Assembly: GCA_017475485.1 (NCBI GenBank) | Contig: JAFVFO010000063.1 | Coordinates: forward strand, 1 to 43,980 | Length of the DNA: 43,980 nt | Direction of reading: 5' to 3' | DNA from: Candidatus Gastranaerophilales bacterium | GTDB taxonomy: Bacteria; Cyanobacteriota; Vampirovibrionia; Gastranaerophilales; Gastranaerophilaceae | Shown: one piece after another, positions 18,378 through 28,059 of the stretch | Numbering within the stretch: position 1 is the stretch's first letter | How the letters are laid out: each line of letters opens with the position of its first letter | Program-made: the position numbers and the translations under genes | Notes under the pieces: generated by a model | Seen by the model: the letters and a program-made list of their open reading frames with translations, nothing else | Told to the model about the DNA's origin: nothing | The model's database searches: none

Positions 18378-19592
18378 TTATTGCTGGTATGCTTGGAATA
18401 ACGGCATGTATAATGCCAGACCCAAAACACCAACGATAACACCAATGAAAAGCATTAATAAAGGTTCAATCATTTTAGTGAAGCCTTCAATAACGTTATC
18501 GAGCTTTTTATCAATAAAATTAACGCAATGATACAACGAATCGCCCAAACGACCGGACTGCTCACCTGTTGCAATCATAAATTGCATCATTGTGGGAACT
18601 TGAGGAATACCTTTAAGAGCTACCGAAAGGTGTGTACCTTGTTGAACTTTTGAAGCAACCTGCATAATGGAAGTTTTTAAAACATGGTTATCAATTGTCA
18701 AGTTTGCCAAAAATAAACAGTCAACAATAGGAATACCTGCTTCATAAGCAACTTGCAAAACCGCAATAAAGTTTGAAAAGTTTGAAAACTTCAACAAATC
18801 GGAAAGCATTGGAATTGAAAGAACAAAATTATCTATTACTCTTCTGACAGAAGGATTTTGATAAACCTGTTTAAGTGCAACAACAATACATACTGCAGCA
18901 ACAATACATAATGCCCAGTATGTTTTTAAAAATATACCTGCATCCATACAAGTTCTTGTAATCCAAGGAAGGGGTTTACCTAAGTTGTTAAACATTTCAT
19001 CAAATGCAGGGAATACAAATATTAACATAACCAAAATAGCAACAACAGCAAGCAAAATAACTATTGAAGGATATATAAGTGCACCTACAACTTTACTTTT
19101 GATGTTATCTTGTTTATTTAAAAGTTCTAACATACGAACCAAAGTTTTATCAAGTTCCCCTGAATCTTCACCAGCTTTTACAAGACCGATATAAACCCTG
19201 CCGAAAATATTTCTGTACTTTTCAAGTGTTTCGCCCAGTGTAGAACCGCCGATAATTTGTTTTCTGAATTCATGTGTCATTGAGCGAACTCTTTTGGAGT
19301 TCGAATTTTGCTCAATAAACAAAAGCGCTTCAATTATAGGAATACCGGTAGAAGTAAGGATTTCAAGAGTTGATGTAAAGTCAATTTTTTCCCTCAAACT
19401 TAAGCTCGAAATTGCACCACCTATAGATTTGGCTTTTTTATCTTCTTTAGTTTCTTCATCAACAAGCGAAATCGGGGTCAAGTCCATATCTTTAATTTTT
19501 CTGCGCGCTTCAGTCAGGTCTGAAGCCTCAACTCGACCGGTAACAATAATTTTATTATTTTCTTTAAATGCGCTATAAATATATACTGCCAT
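18378..19592 (-). CDS. gspF: Type II secretion / type IV pilus inner-membrane platform protein
   Basis: A 404-residue GspF/PilC protein, the membrane platform onto which the assembly ATPase docks. Two T2SSF domains are visible: one around FTSTLEILTSTGIPIIEALL to LVRMLELL, the other around FIAVLQVAYEAGIPIVDCLF to TIDNHVLKTS. Hydrophobic helices lie near 170-195 and 220-240 and at the C-terminus (IEPLLMLFIGVIVGVLGLAL). The length is typical. Its ATG overlaps the gspE stop (TAATG). Gene order C-like, D, E, F follows the classic general secretion operon. Pseudopilins are not in the window, so pilus versus secretion use remains open. Confidence 0.92.
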   Translation of the reverse strand: MAVYIYSAFKENNKIIVTGRVEASDLTEARRKIKDMDLTPISLVDEETKEDKKAKSIGGAISSLSLREKIDFTSTLEILTSTGIPIIEALLFIEQNSNSKRVRSMTHEFRKQIIGGSTLGETLEKYRNIFGRVYIGLVKAGEDSGELDKTLVRMLELLNKQDNIKSKVVGALIYPSIVILLAVVAILVMLIFVFPAFDEMFNNLGKPLPWITRTCMDAGIFLKTYWALCIVAAVCIVVALKQVYQNPSVRRVIDNFVLSIPMLSDLLKFSNFSNFIAVLQVAYEAGIPIVDCLFLANLTIDNHVLKTSIMQVASKVQQGTHLSVALKGIPQVPTMMQFMIATGEQSGRLGDSLYHCVNFIDKKLDNVIEGFTKMIEPLLMLFIGVIVGVLGLALYMPLFQAYQQ

Positions 19593-22006
19593 TATTCGCT
19601 CGCTAAACCTAATATTCTGACTTGTTCATCTATAGAAGTATTGCCTTCAAGTATATGTCTTAAACACGACATCTTTAATGTATTCATTCCCTGTTTAACG
19701 GCAAAATCTTCAAGTTCAACATCATGTGCACGTTGTGCAATCATTTTTCTCAATTCATTATTCACAACCAAAATTTCCAATACTGCAAGACGGCCTAAAT
19801 AACCGGTATTTTTACAGTTCGGACACCCCTTGGGACGATAAATTTTAGTTTGAGTTAATTTTTGAACTTCAACAGGGTCTGATAATATCTTTCTTGCTTC
19901 TTCTTCGGAAGGATAATATTCTTCTTTGCAGTTCGGACAAAGTTTTTTAACAAGACGTTGCGCAATAATACCCGAAATTGTAGAAGAAATAAGGTAATCT
20001 TTTGCACCCATTTCGATTAAACGAGTAATTGTTGCAGCGGCAGAGTTTGTGTGAACAGTTGATAATACAAGGTGACCTGTCAGAGAAGCGCTTATTGCGA
20101 CTTCAAGAGTTTCATAGTCACGAATTTCACCTATCAATATGGTATCAGGGTCTTGTCTTAATATTGCACGAAGAGAATTTGCAAAAGTAATGCCTGCTTT
20201 CGGGTTAACTGCAGATTGATTTATACCTTCCAATTTAATTTCAACCGGATCTTCGATTGTTGTAATATTTACAGAATCCGAATTCAGATATCGCAAAATA
20301 GCATACAAAGTGGTAGTTTTACCCGAACCGGTAGGCCCTGAAGTCAATACAATACCATTTGGAGAAGAAACAAGATATCTGATTTTTTTGATATCATCTT
20401 CATGTGCGCCTGCAATTTCAATAGTGTCCGCCTTAGCTTGAACAGAGTCCATTTGAGGAGCTAAGATACGAATAACCATTTTTTCGCGGCCTGCAACGGG
20501 AAGTGTGTTAACACGGAAATCTTGAGCACGATTTTTGTATTTCAAGGTAAACGAGCCGTCTTGTGCACGCCTGTGCTCAGCAATATTCATTTTAGATAAA
20601 ACTTTAAACCTTGAAATTACCGCACTATCAACCTTTTGCGGAATTTTAATTGCATTATGTAAAGAACCGTCAACCCTTATTCTTACGCGATAGCCGGCCG
20701 ACATAGGCTCTATATGAATATCTGAGGCACGTCTGTCTATCGCCATGGTAATTATTTTATTTGCAAGCTGAGATACAGCACCGTCTGAACCTTGAATTTC
20801 TTTTTCAACCTGCTGCCAAAGTTCGCCTTGATTTTGCTCAATTTCATCATCTTCATTAATTTTTTGAAGCAAATTTTCAGTATCAGCTTTATCGGCGCTA
20901 TAATACATGTTGATATAGTTTTCAAATTCAACATGGGTAACAAGTTTAATAGTAGGATTTAAACCTGTTTGATAAACGATTTCATCAATAACCTTTTTAT
21001 CACCGGGATTAACCATACCGACAACAAGAGTTTTATCAGTAAGACTCAGGGGAATGACTTTATTAATTTTTACGAAATCTTCAGGTAAAATTGAAATCGC
21101 CGTCGGCAAAACTTTTAATTGCTCTGCCGTTGCATATTCAAGACCCATTTGCGCACCAAGTGCTTCTTTTAGGTCTTTTATTTTTACAAAACCCAATTTT
21201 ACAAGAATAGAACCTAAAGGAATACCCTGTGCCTTAGATTCAGCCAATGCGATTTGCAGTTGTTTATCCGAAATCAACTTTTCTTCGAGAAGAATTTCAC
21301 CTAGTTTTTTTGTTTCCGGAGCTTTTACCTTTGAAATATCAGCACTTGCCCTGCCGTCTAATCCAACAGGCTCAGTCGGTATAGGCGGGGGTTCAAGTTC
21401 AAAATCCGCATCTAAATCTATATCGAATTCCATATCGGAATCTTCATCGGAATCACTAAAAGTTACAACTGAAGAATCCGCAATATCTTCACCTTCTATT
21501 TCAATTACACCGTCATCAGACATATCTGAATCATCGGATGAAATTGAAATACCTTCTGAAGTTTCTTCATCTTGCGAAAATAAATCTTCTTCATCGCCGT
21601 CATCAAGAAAAGTAACATCTTCTTCATCATCGGTTATGTTTAAATCTGTATAATCATCATCAGGGGCTTGCATTTCCTGAATTTCAGGTTCGGCTTTATA
21701 AGATTGAATATCCGACTCTTGAACAGAAACAGGAGAATCAGAGGGAAACTTATGCAAAAAAGAGCTAAACAGTAATTCAAAATTCTCCTTAGTCAGATAA
21801 ATAAATTCAACCCTGCATGCAACGATAGAATTTATATATTGCTTAATTTTTTCCTTGTTTGAATTTGAATAAATCGCCACAAAGAATATATCGTTTTGAA
21901 TATTAACAGGTACAAAAGACAACTCTTTCGCAACAGACAATTCAAACTTTTGTGCAATATCAAGGTTGATTTTATTTATAAGTTTTTTAATTATACTATT
22001 ATCCAT
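19592..22006 (-). CDS. gspE: Type II secretion / type IV pilus assembly ATPase with a long acidic linker
   Basis: An 804-residue GspE/PilB-type ATPase that powers pilin extension. Walker A GPTGSGKT is at 557-564, the Asp box near 585, Walker B LIGEIRD at 624-630 and the His box near HLVLSTVHT. A tetracysteine zinc motif has Cys690, Cys693, Cys728 and Cys731. Before the core is a MshEN/GspE-N domain (about 234-370, KKLGEILLEEKLIS onward). It is longer than usual because residues ~1-90 form an additional N-terminal domain and ~115-205 is an extremely acidic Asp/Ser/Glu linker. No clear ribosome site precedes ATG 22006. Confidence 0.93.
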   Translation of the reverse strand: MDNSIIKKLINKINLDIAQKFELSVAKELSFVPVNIQNDIFFVAIYSNSNKEKIKQYINSIVACRVEFIYLTKENFELLFSSFLHKFPSDSPVSVQESDIQSYKAEPEIQEMQAPDDDYTDLNITDDEEDVTFLDDGDEEDLFSQDEETSEGISISSDDSDMSDDGVIEIEGEDIADSSVVTFSDSDEDSDMEFDIDLDADFELEPPPIPTEPVGLDGRASADISKVKAPETKKLGEILLEEKLISDKQLQIALAESKAQGIPLGSILVKLGFVKIKDLKEALGAQMGLEYATAEQLKVLPTAISILPEDFVKINKVIPLSLTDKTLVVGMVNPGDKKVIDEIVYQTGLNPTIKLVTHVEFENYINMYYSADKADTENLLQKINEDDEIEQNQGELWQQVEKEIQGSDGAVSQLANKIITMAIDRRASDIHIEPMSAGYRVRIRVDGSLHNAIKIPQKVDSAVISRFKVLSKMNIAEHRRAQDGSFTLKYKNRAQDFRVNTLPVAGREKMVIRILAPQMDSVQAKADTIEIAGAHEDDIKKIRYLVSSPNGIVLTSGPTGSGKTTTLYAILRYLNSDSVNITTIEDPVEIKLEGINQSAVNPKAGITFANSLRAILRQDPDTILIGEIRDYETLEVAISASLTGHLVLSTVHTNSAAATITRLIEMGAKDYLISSTISGIIAQRLVKKLCPNCKEEYYPSEEEARKILSDPVEVQKLTQTKIYRPKGCPNCKNTGYLGRLAVLEILVVNNELRKMIAQRAHDVELEDFAVKQGMNTLKMSCLRHILEGNTSIDEQVRILGLASE

Positions 22007-22017
22007 TTTTGTTTGCT

Positions 22018-22248
22018 TTACAGATCATACACGTTATTTTCGACATTATCTGTATCTTTGATGATGTGAGGAGTAACTACAATAACAAGTTCTTCTCTGG
22101 CTTTTTGGTTGGAGTTCCCTCTGAAGAATGCACCGATAAACGGTAAATCAGATAAAATAGGCATTTTTTGCGTTGTTTGTTGTTCCTGTTCTCTGATTAA
22201 ACCTGCAAGAACCAAAGTTTCTCCGTCTTTAATTCTAATATTTTTCAA
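22018..22248 (-). pseudogene. gspD: C-terminal remnant of the secretin, after an in-frame stop
   Basis: These 76 codons, starting with TTG straight after a TAA, continue the secretin in the same frame. They hold the conserved end of the secretin domain: IRIKDGETLVLAGLI, then PILSDLPFIGAFFRG and ELVIVVTPHII. Without the TAA at 22249-22251 the gene would be a 632-residue protein ending at 22018. TTG could allow some reinitiation, but no ribosome binding site is present and a free 76-residue piece would lack the rest of the barrel. I therefore read it as part of a broken gene, or a consensus or strain-specific error. Confidence 0.75.
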
Positions 22249-23916
22249 TTATAAATCACGTCTTTGAAGCAAAGTTGCGGATAATTCCTGATTTCCGTTA
22301 TCATTTGCAGAATAAACACGTTCTTTAATTGTTGCAAATTCAGGTGAAATATTCATTGAAACATATCCGTCAGGCGAGATAAAAGGAACTATTTCAATCA
22401 ATAAACCTTCATCAGAACCGATATCATAAGTCTTTTGAGTAGCACTTGTTACGGTATCAGAACCTTGCAAAATTTGGCTGGTAACTGATTTTACATAGTC
22501 AGATGTCATATCAATTGTAGCTTTTCTGCCATTTGTAACCATAATTTTCGGATTTGTCAGAACACGGCCGTTGCCATTTTCTACAAGATATTTAAGTTTG
22601 TATGTAAGAGCTTTGTTATTTGTTTTATGAATATAATCAATACCTGATGATTCAACAGGGTTATTGTTATCATCATAAGATTTATTTACAACCTGTGTAG
22701 GATATTTATCACCCCAAACAAAGAAAGGTGATACGGAACTTGTAGTTAAACCGTCACTCGGTGTAAAGCCTAATGAAATAAACGGGGTCCACAAATTCCA
22801 TTCGTTGGAAAATTCTTTAGAACCTGTTTCATTCAGTTCTATAACAGATAATTCAACATAAGCCATTAACTGTTTTTTATCATTTTCTTTTATAAAATCT
22901 CTGATAACTTCAACTTGTTCTACAGAACCGCCGACGGTTGAAATTCTTCCAAGTTCAGGGAAGTATGTAACAGTTAAAGGATTTGATTTGAAAGCAGATA
23001 AATTACTGTCACCGCCGCCCATGCTGTCTGAATTTCCTCTGCAGGCAACAACGCCGCCGCCTAAGATAATTTCATCAGAATCAAGCGAGTTGTTTTCCTG
23101 TCCGAACGAACCGCCTTCACCCATACCTTGAGAGTAGAACAATGAATCGCAAATAAGATTTGCCATTTCTTTTGGTGTAGTATGGTTTACTTTAAAGCTG
23201 TTTACAACAGGTTTTGTATCTAAAACGGGTAACACTCTTTTTATTGCCAATACATCCGCACTTGTACCAAAAATAACTATTTGGTTTGTTCTTGGATTAG
23301 ATGTAACTATAGGACGATTTGATAAACCAAAAATATTTGATGAAAATAAATTTTCGTTTAAAAATTCAGCAACACTATCCGCACTAACATATTTAATCGG
23401 AAGCACCGTCATATTTTGTCTTGTATAGCCCATACTGCGGTAAGCATCAAGCGTCATAACCGTTAATGTGTTGTCTTCAAATGTATATGTATATTGAAGG
23501 GTTTTGAAAATAATTAAAAATGCGTCATTTATTTCAATATCATTTAAGTCAAGCGTGATATTGCCGTCAACCGATTGGTCCAAAACAATATTTATACCTG
23601 CTTTATCGGCAAGCATTCTAAGTACCTGCTTAACATCTGAATTTCTAAGAGATAATTTAATTTTGGCGTCAGAATTTGTAATAATAGGCTTGCTGTCAAG
23701 TTTAAAACTTGCTTCAAAGCCTTGAGCTTCTTCTGAAGATGAATTCAAAATACTTTTGCCGCTATCGGGTTTAGTATATAAATAAGAACTTGATACACTA
23801 TCAAGATAAGACATCCTTGTGCTATCTTCTAATGCGAAAGCAGTCTGTGTTAATAAAGTTAAACCTAAAACAGCAAGGCATGCTTTTGATGCATAAGTTC
23901 GTATTAAGTTTTGCAT
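22249..23916 (-). CDS. gspD: Secretin (GspD/PilQ type), truncated by an in-frame TAA
   Basis: Encodes residues 1-555 of an outer-membrane secretin that forms the exit channel. It begins with a signal peptide (charged start, then LAVLGLTLLTQTAFA), followed by an STN/N0-like domain (IKLSLRNSDVKQVLRMLADK), an N1-type segment, a Gly/Ser-rich stretch around 275-310 and the secretin domain with ELSVIELNE and RVLTNPKIMVTNGRKA. The frame stops at TAA 22249-22251, after ATLLQRRDL, where relatives continue into the VRIKDGET-type strand; the following codons carry exactly that sequence. AGGAG precedes ATG 23916. A functional channel would need the stop to be absent or suppressed. The gene lies between the gspC-like gene and gspE. 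Confidence 0.88.
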   Translation of the reverse strand: MQNLIRTYASKACLAVLGLTLLTQTAFALEDSTRMSYLDSVSSSYLYTKPDSGKSILNSSSEEAQGFEASFKLDSKPIITNSDAKIKLSLRNSDVKQVLRMLADKAGINIVLDQSVDGNITLDLNDIEINDAFLIIFKTLQYTYTFEDNTLTVMTLDAYRSMGYTRQNMTVLPIKYVSADSVAEFLNENLFSSNIFGLSNRPIVTSNPRTNQIVIFGTSADVLAIKRVLPVLDTKPVVNSFKVNHTTPKEMANLICDSLFYSQGMGEGGSFGQENNSLDSDEIILGGGVVACRGNSDSMGGGDSNLSAFKSNPLTVTYFPELGRISTVGGSVEQVEVIRDFIKENDKKQLMAYVELSVIELNETGSKEFSNEWNLWTPFISLGFTPSDGLTTSSVSPFFVWGDKYPTQVVNKSYDDNNNPVESSGIDYIHKTNNKALTYKLKYLVENGNGRVLTNPKIMVTNGRKATIDMTSDYVKSVTSQILQGSDTVTSATQKTYDIGSDEGLLIEIVPFISPDGYVSMNISPEFATIKERVYSANDNGNQELSATLLQRRDL

Positions 23917-23941
23917 TTTATTTATTCTCCTAGATTATTAA

Positions 23942-25171
23942 TTATCTTGTATAAATTTGTACATCAGAATCAGATGTATATTTTTTTGCATTTTCTTTGC
24001 GGTTTGTGAATTCATCTTCTGACGAATAATATTGTCTTCCGCCGCTTTGATTTTGTATATTTCCGTAAAATTCTTCCGTTATTTTAAATTCTTCACCAAC
24101 ATTTGCTTTATAAACATTTTTGCCGAGTGCCAGTTTAACATAGTTAGTACCGATATCTACAACACGGAAATTGTTCAATTTATCACCAATCTGAACAAAA
24201 TAATCGTCACTGTCATAATGGATTATTGCAGAAGGTTTTTGTTTATCATACATAATTCCTGATACGGAAATTGACATCAATTTTGTTGTAATTTCCTGCA
24301 AATCACCGTATTTCTTAGGTGGTTGAGGAATTTTTACAGAATCATAATCTATATTATTTATTGTTTTTGTAATTGTAATCGGCTTTGGCGGTGCAGGTTT
24401 CGGAGGTGCAACGTAAATAAATTTCTGTAAAGGCATAAAAGGATTAACCCTGCCTGTTGGAATAATATTTACCACTTCCTTTTTTTCTTCTTTCTTTTCT
24501 TCGGGTTTTAAACCTGAAACATCATCTTCATTTACAACCGGAATATTAGCATCTTGAGCGGCAGGCTGCTGCGGATTTTCATCAGGATTTTCATCCTTAT
24601 TTTCGACATCAGCTTCTTTTGCGGCTTCATTTCTTGGCATATCGAAGTCATCATCATCTTCTCTGTTTAATACAAAAGTGAAAATGGCATATATTAACGC
24701 TATAACAAGTAAACCAACAAGCAACGCCAACAAAACGGGTGAAACAGGAGGTTGTTTTTTAATTTCCTCTTTCCTCGGTTCAATTTCGTCTGCTTCATCT
24801 GCTTGTATATCGGGTGTTTGCGAAGATTCATTATTTATATTAAAATCATTGGTATCCGCATATTCGTACTCTGAATTTGAAGAATCGTCACTGCTTAAAA
24901 TTCTTTTCAATTCTTCTTCATCAACTTCATCCTCATCATCAACAGGTGTGATATATTCTACCTCATCATCAGACCCGATAGTGTCTAAATCAGGTATAGC
25001 AATATCATTAGTAAAGACTTCCGTCGGAACTCTTGTAGGTGAAGCATTGTTTTCTTTGATAGAAACAATACCGTCTTCATCAGTATCCAATATGCTATCC
25101 CAAGAAATCGCGTCATCATCAATAGATTCAGGATTATTGCCTAATATATCTTTTTCATCTTCAAAATTCAT
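23942..25171 (-). CDS. GspC/PilP-like inner-membrane protein
   Basis: A 409-residue bitopic protein: a long acidic cytoplasmic N-terminus (1-140), one transmembrane helix at about 145-168, a Pro/Glu/Asn-rich periplasmic linker and a C-terminal domain of about 90 residues. That domain (ISVSGIMYDKQKPSAIIHYD, FVQIGDKLNNFRVVDIGT, VKLALGKNVYKANVGEEF) has the homology-region pattern of GspC/PilP, which link the inner-membrane platform to the secretin. Position directly upstream of gspD agrees with gspC. The cytoplasmic tail is far longer than in ordinary GspC and is acidic like the linker in GspE next door. The family call rests on pattern and context. Confidence 0.75.
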   Translation of the reverse strand: MNFEDEKDILGNNPESIDDDAISWDSILDTDEDGIVSIKENNASPTRVPTEVFTNDIAIPDLDTIGSDDEVEYITPVDDEDEVDEEELKRILSSDDSSNSEYEYADTNDFNINNESSQTPDIQADEADEIEPRKEEIKKQPPVSPVLLALLVGLLVIALIYAIFTFVLNREDDDDFDMPRNEAAKEADVENKDENPDENPQQPAAQDANIPVVNEDDVSGLKPEEKKEEKKEVVNIIPTGRVNPFMPLQKFIYVAPPKPAPPKPITITKTINNIDYDSVKIPQPPKKYGDLQEITTKLMSISVSGIMYDKQKPSAIIHYDSDDYFVQIGDKLNNFRVVDIGTNYVKLALGKNVYKANVGEEFKITEEFYGNIQNQSGGRQYYSSEDEFTNRKENAKKYTSDSDVQIYTR

Positions 25172-25281
25172 TTCTACTATAAACTCTTATTCTATAAACC
25201 TGTAATAAATATGGATATTCGTATCACTTTTCTACTATTTTAGTTTACTATAACTTTTGATTTTGTCAAAAAATCATAATA

Positions 25282-26568
25282 TTAATAATAATCTTCGTTA
25301 TAGATAAGCTCAATTCCAGATACTATAATAGTATCCTCGTTTTTTACTCCGCATTCTCTGAGAGCTTCATATACGCCCATTGAATCCAGAATATTTGCAA
25401 ACCTTTTCATTTGCGCTGTATTTTTTATATCCGTAACAGAGGCCAGACGCTTGAGTTTCCCGCCGTCTATCGAATATGTATTTTTGTTAAGTTTTGTAAT
25501 TTCATAATCAGAATCATCATTATCAAATGAAGATACGTCTTCTTCAATATCCAGCTCTATTTTAACATCTTCAATTTCTTCCAACTTTGTATATAGTCTG
25601 TTCAGAAGATTATCTACCCCGTCATGTGAAACTGCAGAGATTACAAAAATTTCATTCTTATTATATTTATTCTTAAATTCATTTATTAATTCATTAATTT
25701 TATTTTCATCAACTAAATCTTTTTTGTTAAATATCAAAACCTGCTCACGCTTTGATAAGTCTTCATCAAACTTTTGAAGTTCAATATTAATTTTTTCATA
25801 ATTTTCCAACGGATTTTCAAGAGAAATATCAACAAGATGAAGCAGCAGTTTACACCTTTGAACATGGCGCAAGAACTCATGCCCTAAACCGACACCGCCG
25901 GAAGCACCTTCGATTAAACCGGGAATATCGGCCACAACAAAACCGTCGCCATTCGGCTTTTTAACAACACCGAGATTAGGAACAAGCGTAGTAAAAGGAT
26001 AATCTGCTATTTTTGGTTTTGCCGCACTAATTACACTAATTAAACTTGATTTACCCGCATTAGGCATTCCTACAAGCCCTACGTCAGCAATTAATTTTAA
26101 TTCAAGTTCTAATTCGCGCTCTATTGAAGGTTCACCCGGCTCGCAAAATTGAGGAGCTCTTTTTTGAGCTGTCGCAAAACGGGCATTTCCCCTGCCCCCT
26201 CTGCCACCTTTTGCAATTAGAACAGTTTTACCTTCCGAATTTAAATCCGCTATTAATTTATTGGTTTTTAAATCTCTAACCACAACGCCTACGGGCATTT
26301 TTATATATAAATCATCACCATTTTTACCATGACAGTTTTTATTTTTGCCGTTTTCGCCTCTTTGCGCTTTATAAACAGATTTATGAGTAAAATCCAAAAG
26401 TGTTGACATATCGGATGTAGCAATAAAATAAACATCTCCGCCAGAACCGCCGTCACCGCCTGCAGGCCCGCCTTTATCGACATATTTTTCCCTGCGCCAA
26501 GCAACAGCGCCGTTACCTCCTGCGCCTGAAATGACTTTTATTTTAGCTTTATCAATAAAAGCCGGCAT
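25282..26568 (-). CDS. obg: GTPase Obg/CgtA, ribosome assembly
   Basis: A 428-residue GTPase that associates with the large ribosomal subunit. The glycine-rich Obg fold starts with MPAFIDKAKIKVISGAGGNG, the G1 loop GMPNAGKSS is at 167-175, G3 in VADIPGLIEGA and G4 as NKKD. The C-terminal OCT domain (about 360-428) is complete. I take ATG 26568 as the start because homologues begin there; the open frame continues 18 codons upstream to 26622 through sequence that is not Obg-like. AGAAAGG lies 13 bases before the ATG, a long but possible spacing. A spaced promoter could lie in the ~100-base gap to the next gene. Confidence 0.95.
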   Translation of the reverse strand: MPAFIDKAKIKVISGAGGNGAVAWRREKYVDKGGPAGGDGGSGGDVYFIATSDMSTLLDFTHKSVYKAQRGENGKNKNCHGKNGDDLYIKMPVGVVVRDLKTNKLIADLNSEGKTVLIAKGGRGGRGNARFATAQKRAPQFCEPGEPSIERELELELKLIADVGLVGMPNAGKSSLISVISAAKPKIADYPFTTLVPNLGVVKKPNGDGFVVADIPGLIEGASGGVGLGHEFLRHVQRCKLLLHLVDISLENPLENYEKINIELQKFDEDLSKREQVLIFNKKDLVDENKINELINEFKNKYNKNEIFVISAVSHDGVDNLLNRLYTKLEEIEDVKIELDIEEDVSSFDNDDSDYEITKLNKNTYSIDGGKLKRLASVTDIKNTAQMKRFANILDSMGVYEALRECGVKNEDTIIVSGIELIYNEDYY

Positions 26569-26671
26569 TAAAAATATAAAACCTTTCTGAAAATAGCTAC
26601 AATAATATTTTACAATTATCATATATAAAATTATAGGATTTCGTAAAAATTCATTTTAATATATGAGAAAA

Positions 26672-27655
26672 TTAATTGCGATATCCTATACCTGCACGAT
26701 ATCCGGAAACTGAATATAAAACCGGCAATGCAGGTTCAATCCATTTTAAACCGGATAATACCGATACCGTTGCAATATCATCTGTATGCAAAAATAAATC
26801 TAAAGGTTCAGGGGTTCTTTCCTTTTGTTTGGTTTTAATTTTTGCAAATTTGTCAATAAATTTATCCGAAATAAAATTGGCTATCTTTGATCCGCCAATA
26901 ACACCGGTCAGGATAATCCCCGCTATCATTGCGCCCGCTCTGGCGCTTTTTGACTTCACATTCATGGTTTCTAACACCCCAAGGCCCATAGCTGCACCTA
27001 TATTGCACATAAATATGTTAGCTAAATATTGATATGCACCTTCTTTAATTTTGTCAGGGATTGTTTTTTTAATATCTTCTCCTGTAACACTGTCAGCGGT
27101 TATACCGCCCAAAACACCGCCCATAACGGGAACTGCGCCATAAACAGATAAATACCCTATTTCTTTAATAATGTCTTTTGAACTGACTGCAACAGGGTCC
27201 GGGATTAATTTTTCCAAAAAATCCTTATCTTCAACTTTTTCAAACAAGGTTTGTGTTTCTTTAAAAGAAAGTATTTTTTCTTTTGCCTTATTTAAAATAT
27301 TTAATGCTGCATCATCAGGTTTATTTTTTTCAATAAAATTATTTATTAATTTTAGGTTATCTTCTTTGACTTTTTCTATAGTTGATAACGGAGTTCTGTT
27401 TGTAACTTTTGACGCTATTTTTGGTGCTAAAAGCGCACTTATAATTGAAGCCGTCAATACAATTGAGCGGGATAGAATTTGCCTTTTGCGCTCATTTTTA
27501 TCATCTGTTTTTTGAAAAACATCATGCGCTATTTTTCCAAGAGCCAAAGCACCTCCTGCGCTCATTAAAAAAGGCATGGATTTTTCAAATTTTGCAATTA
27601 ACACCGGCTGATCGAGAAATTTTCCGAAAGTATGTATTTTATTTATCATTGTCAT
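26672..27655 (-). CDS. Membrane protein in a DtxR-type regulator operon, unknown
   Basis: A 327-residue protein with hydrophobic helices near 28-45, 68-85, 165-185 and 215-255, separated by Lys-rich loops. The N-terminus (MTMINKIHTFGKFLDQPVLI) has no signal peptide. I do not recognise the family. The pattern of a hydrophobic pair, a charged KxxERKRQ-type loop and another pair recalls the 614-residue protein at 11037, but I cannot show homology. The start (27655, or 27649) lies inside the end of the DtxR/MntR-type gene, an overlap of 17 bases, so it is almost certainly translated from the same mRNA and may be metal-controlled. Confidence 0.7.
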   Translation of the reverse strand: MTMINKIHTFGKFLDQPVLIAKFEKSMPFLMSAGGALALGKIAHDVFQKTDDKNERKRQILSRSIVLTASIISALLAPKIASKVTNRTPLSTIEKVKEDNLKLINNFIEKNKPDDAALNILNKAKEKILSFKETQTLFEKVEDKDFLEKLIPDPVAVSSKDIIKEIGYLSVYGAVPVMGGVLGGITADSVTGEDIKKTIPDKIKEGAYQYLANIFMCNIGAAMGLGVLETMNVKSKSARAGAMIAGIILTGVIGGSKIANFISDKFIDKFAKIKTKQKERTPEPLDLFLHTDDIATVSVLSGLKWIEPALPVLYSVSGYRAGIGYRN

Positions 27656-28055
27656 TTGTTTTTCTGAATTGTTTATTAATGCTTTTTTCTATGCAAAAAT
27701 CTGTGAATACTTTGATTTTTTCAATTACTTCTTCGTTTATTACATGCTCGATTTTGCAGGCATTTTCTTCAGATACCGCTAAATCAATGCCGAGAATTTC
27801 ACTAAAGAAATCTGAAAGTATTTTATGTTTTTTAATAATTTTTTGTGCTTCTATTTTTCCTTCGGGGGTGATTTTAATACCTTTTCTGCCTTCATAAATT
27901 ATTAAATTCATATCTGCCAATCTGATTAAGGCTTCAGAAACGGAAGACCTTGCAACATTAAACTCATGCGCAATATCAACCGCTTTAATATCTTTGTCGG
28001 AAGATATCTTGTTATAAATTATTTCTAAATAATCTTCTAATCCTTTGGTAATCAT
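27639..28055 (-). CDS. DtxR/MntR-family metal-dependent repressor
   Basis: A 138-residue regulator. The N-terminal winged helix-turn-helix (MITKGLEDYLEIIYNKI, DIAHEFNVARSSVSEALIRL, NLIIYEGRKGIKITPEGK) is followed by the metal-binding/dimerisation helix region with HKILSDFFSEILGIDLAVSE, ENACKIEHVINEEV. The lack of the SH3-like C-terminal domain makes it the short MntR-like type, though iron or manganese specificity cannot be set by eye. Two inverted repeats lie in front of it, one overlapping the promoter and one close to the ATG, suggesting autoregulation. It overlaps the downstream membrane protein gene by 17 bases. Confidence 0.9.
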   Translation of the reverse strand: MITKGLEDYLEIIYNKISSDKDIKAVDIAHEFNVARSSVSEALIRLADMNLIIYEGRKGIKITPEGKIEAQKIIKKHKILSDFFSEILGIDLAVSEENACKIEHVINEEVIEKIKVFTDFCIEKSINKQFRKTNDNDK

Positions 28056-28059
28056 TTTG

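Noticed and set aside
21054..21653. Plus-strand open frame of 199 residues opposite gspE
   Set aside because: Ser-rich mirror of the Asp/Glu-rich linker; the gspE frame has clear family motifs.
22249..22251. Recoding of TAA as a sense codon
   Set aside because: TAA ends most other genes here in normal positions, so general reassignment is excluded; local suppression cannot be shown.
24678..25205. Plus-strand open frame opposite the gspC-like gene
   Set aside because: Serine-rich antisense of an acidic tail; no start signals.
26569..26622. Upstream extension of Obg by 18 codons
   Set aside because: Homologues start at MPAF; the extension is not Obg-like and has no ribosome site.
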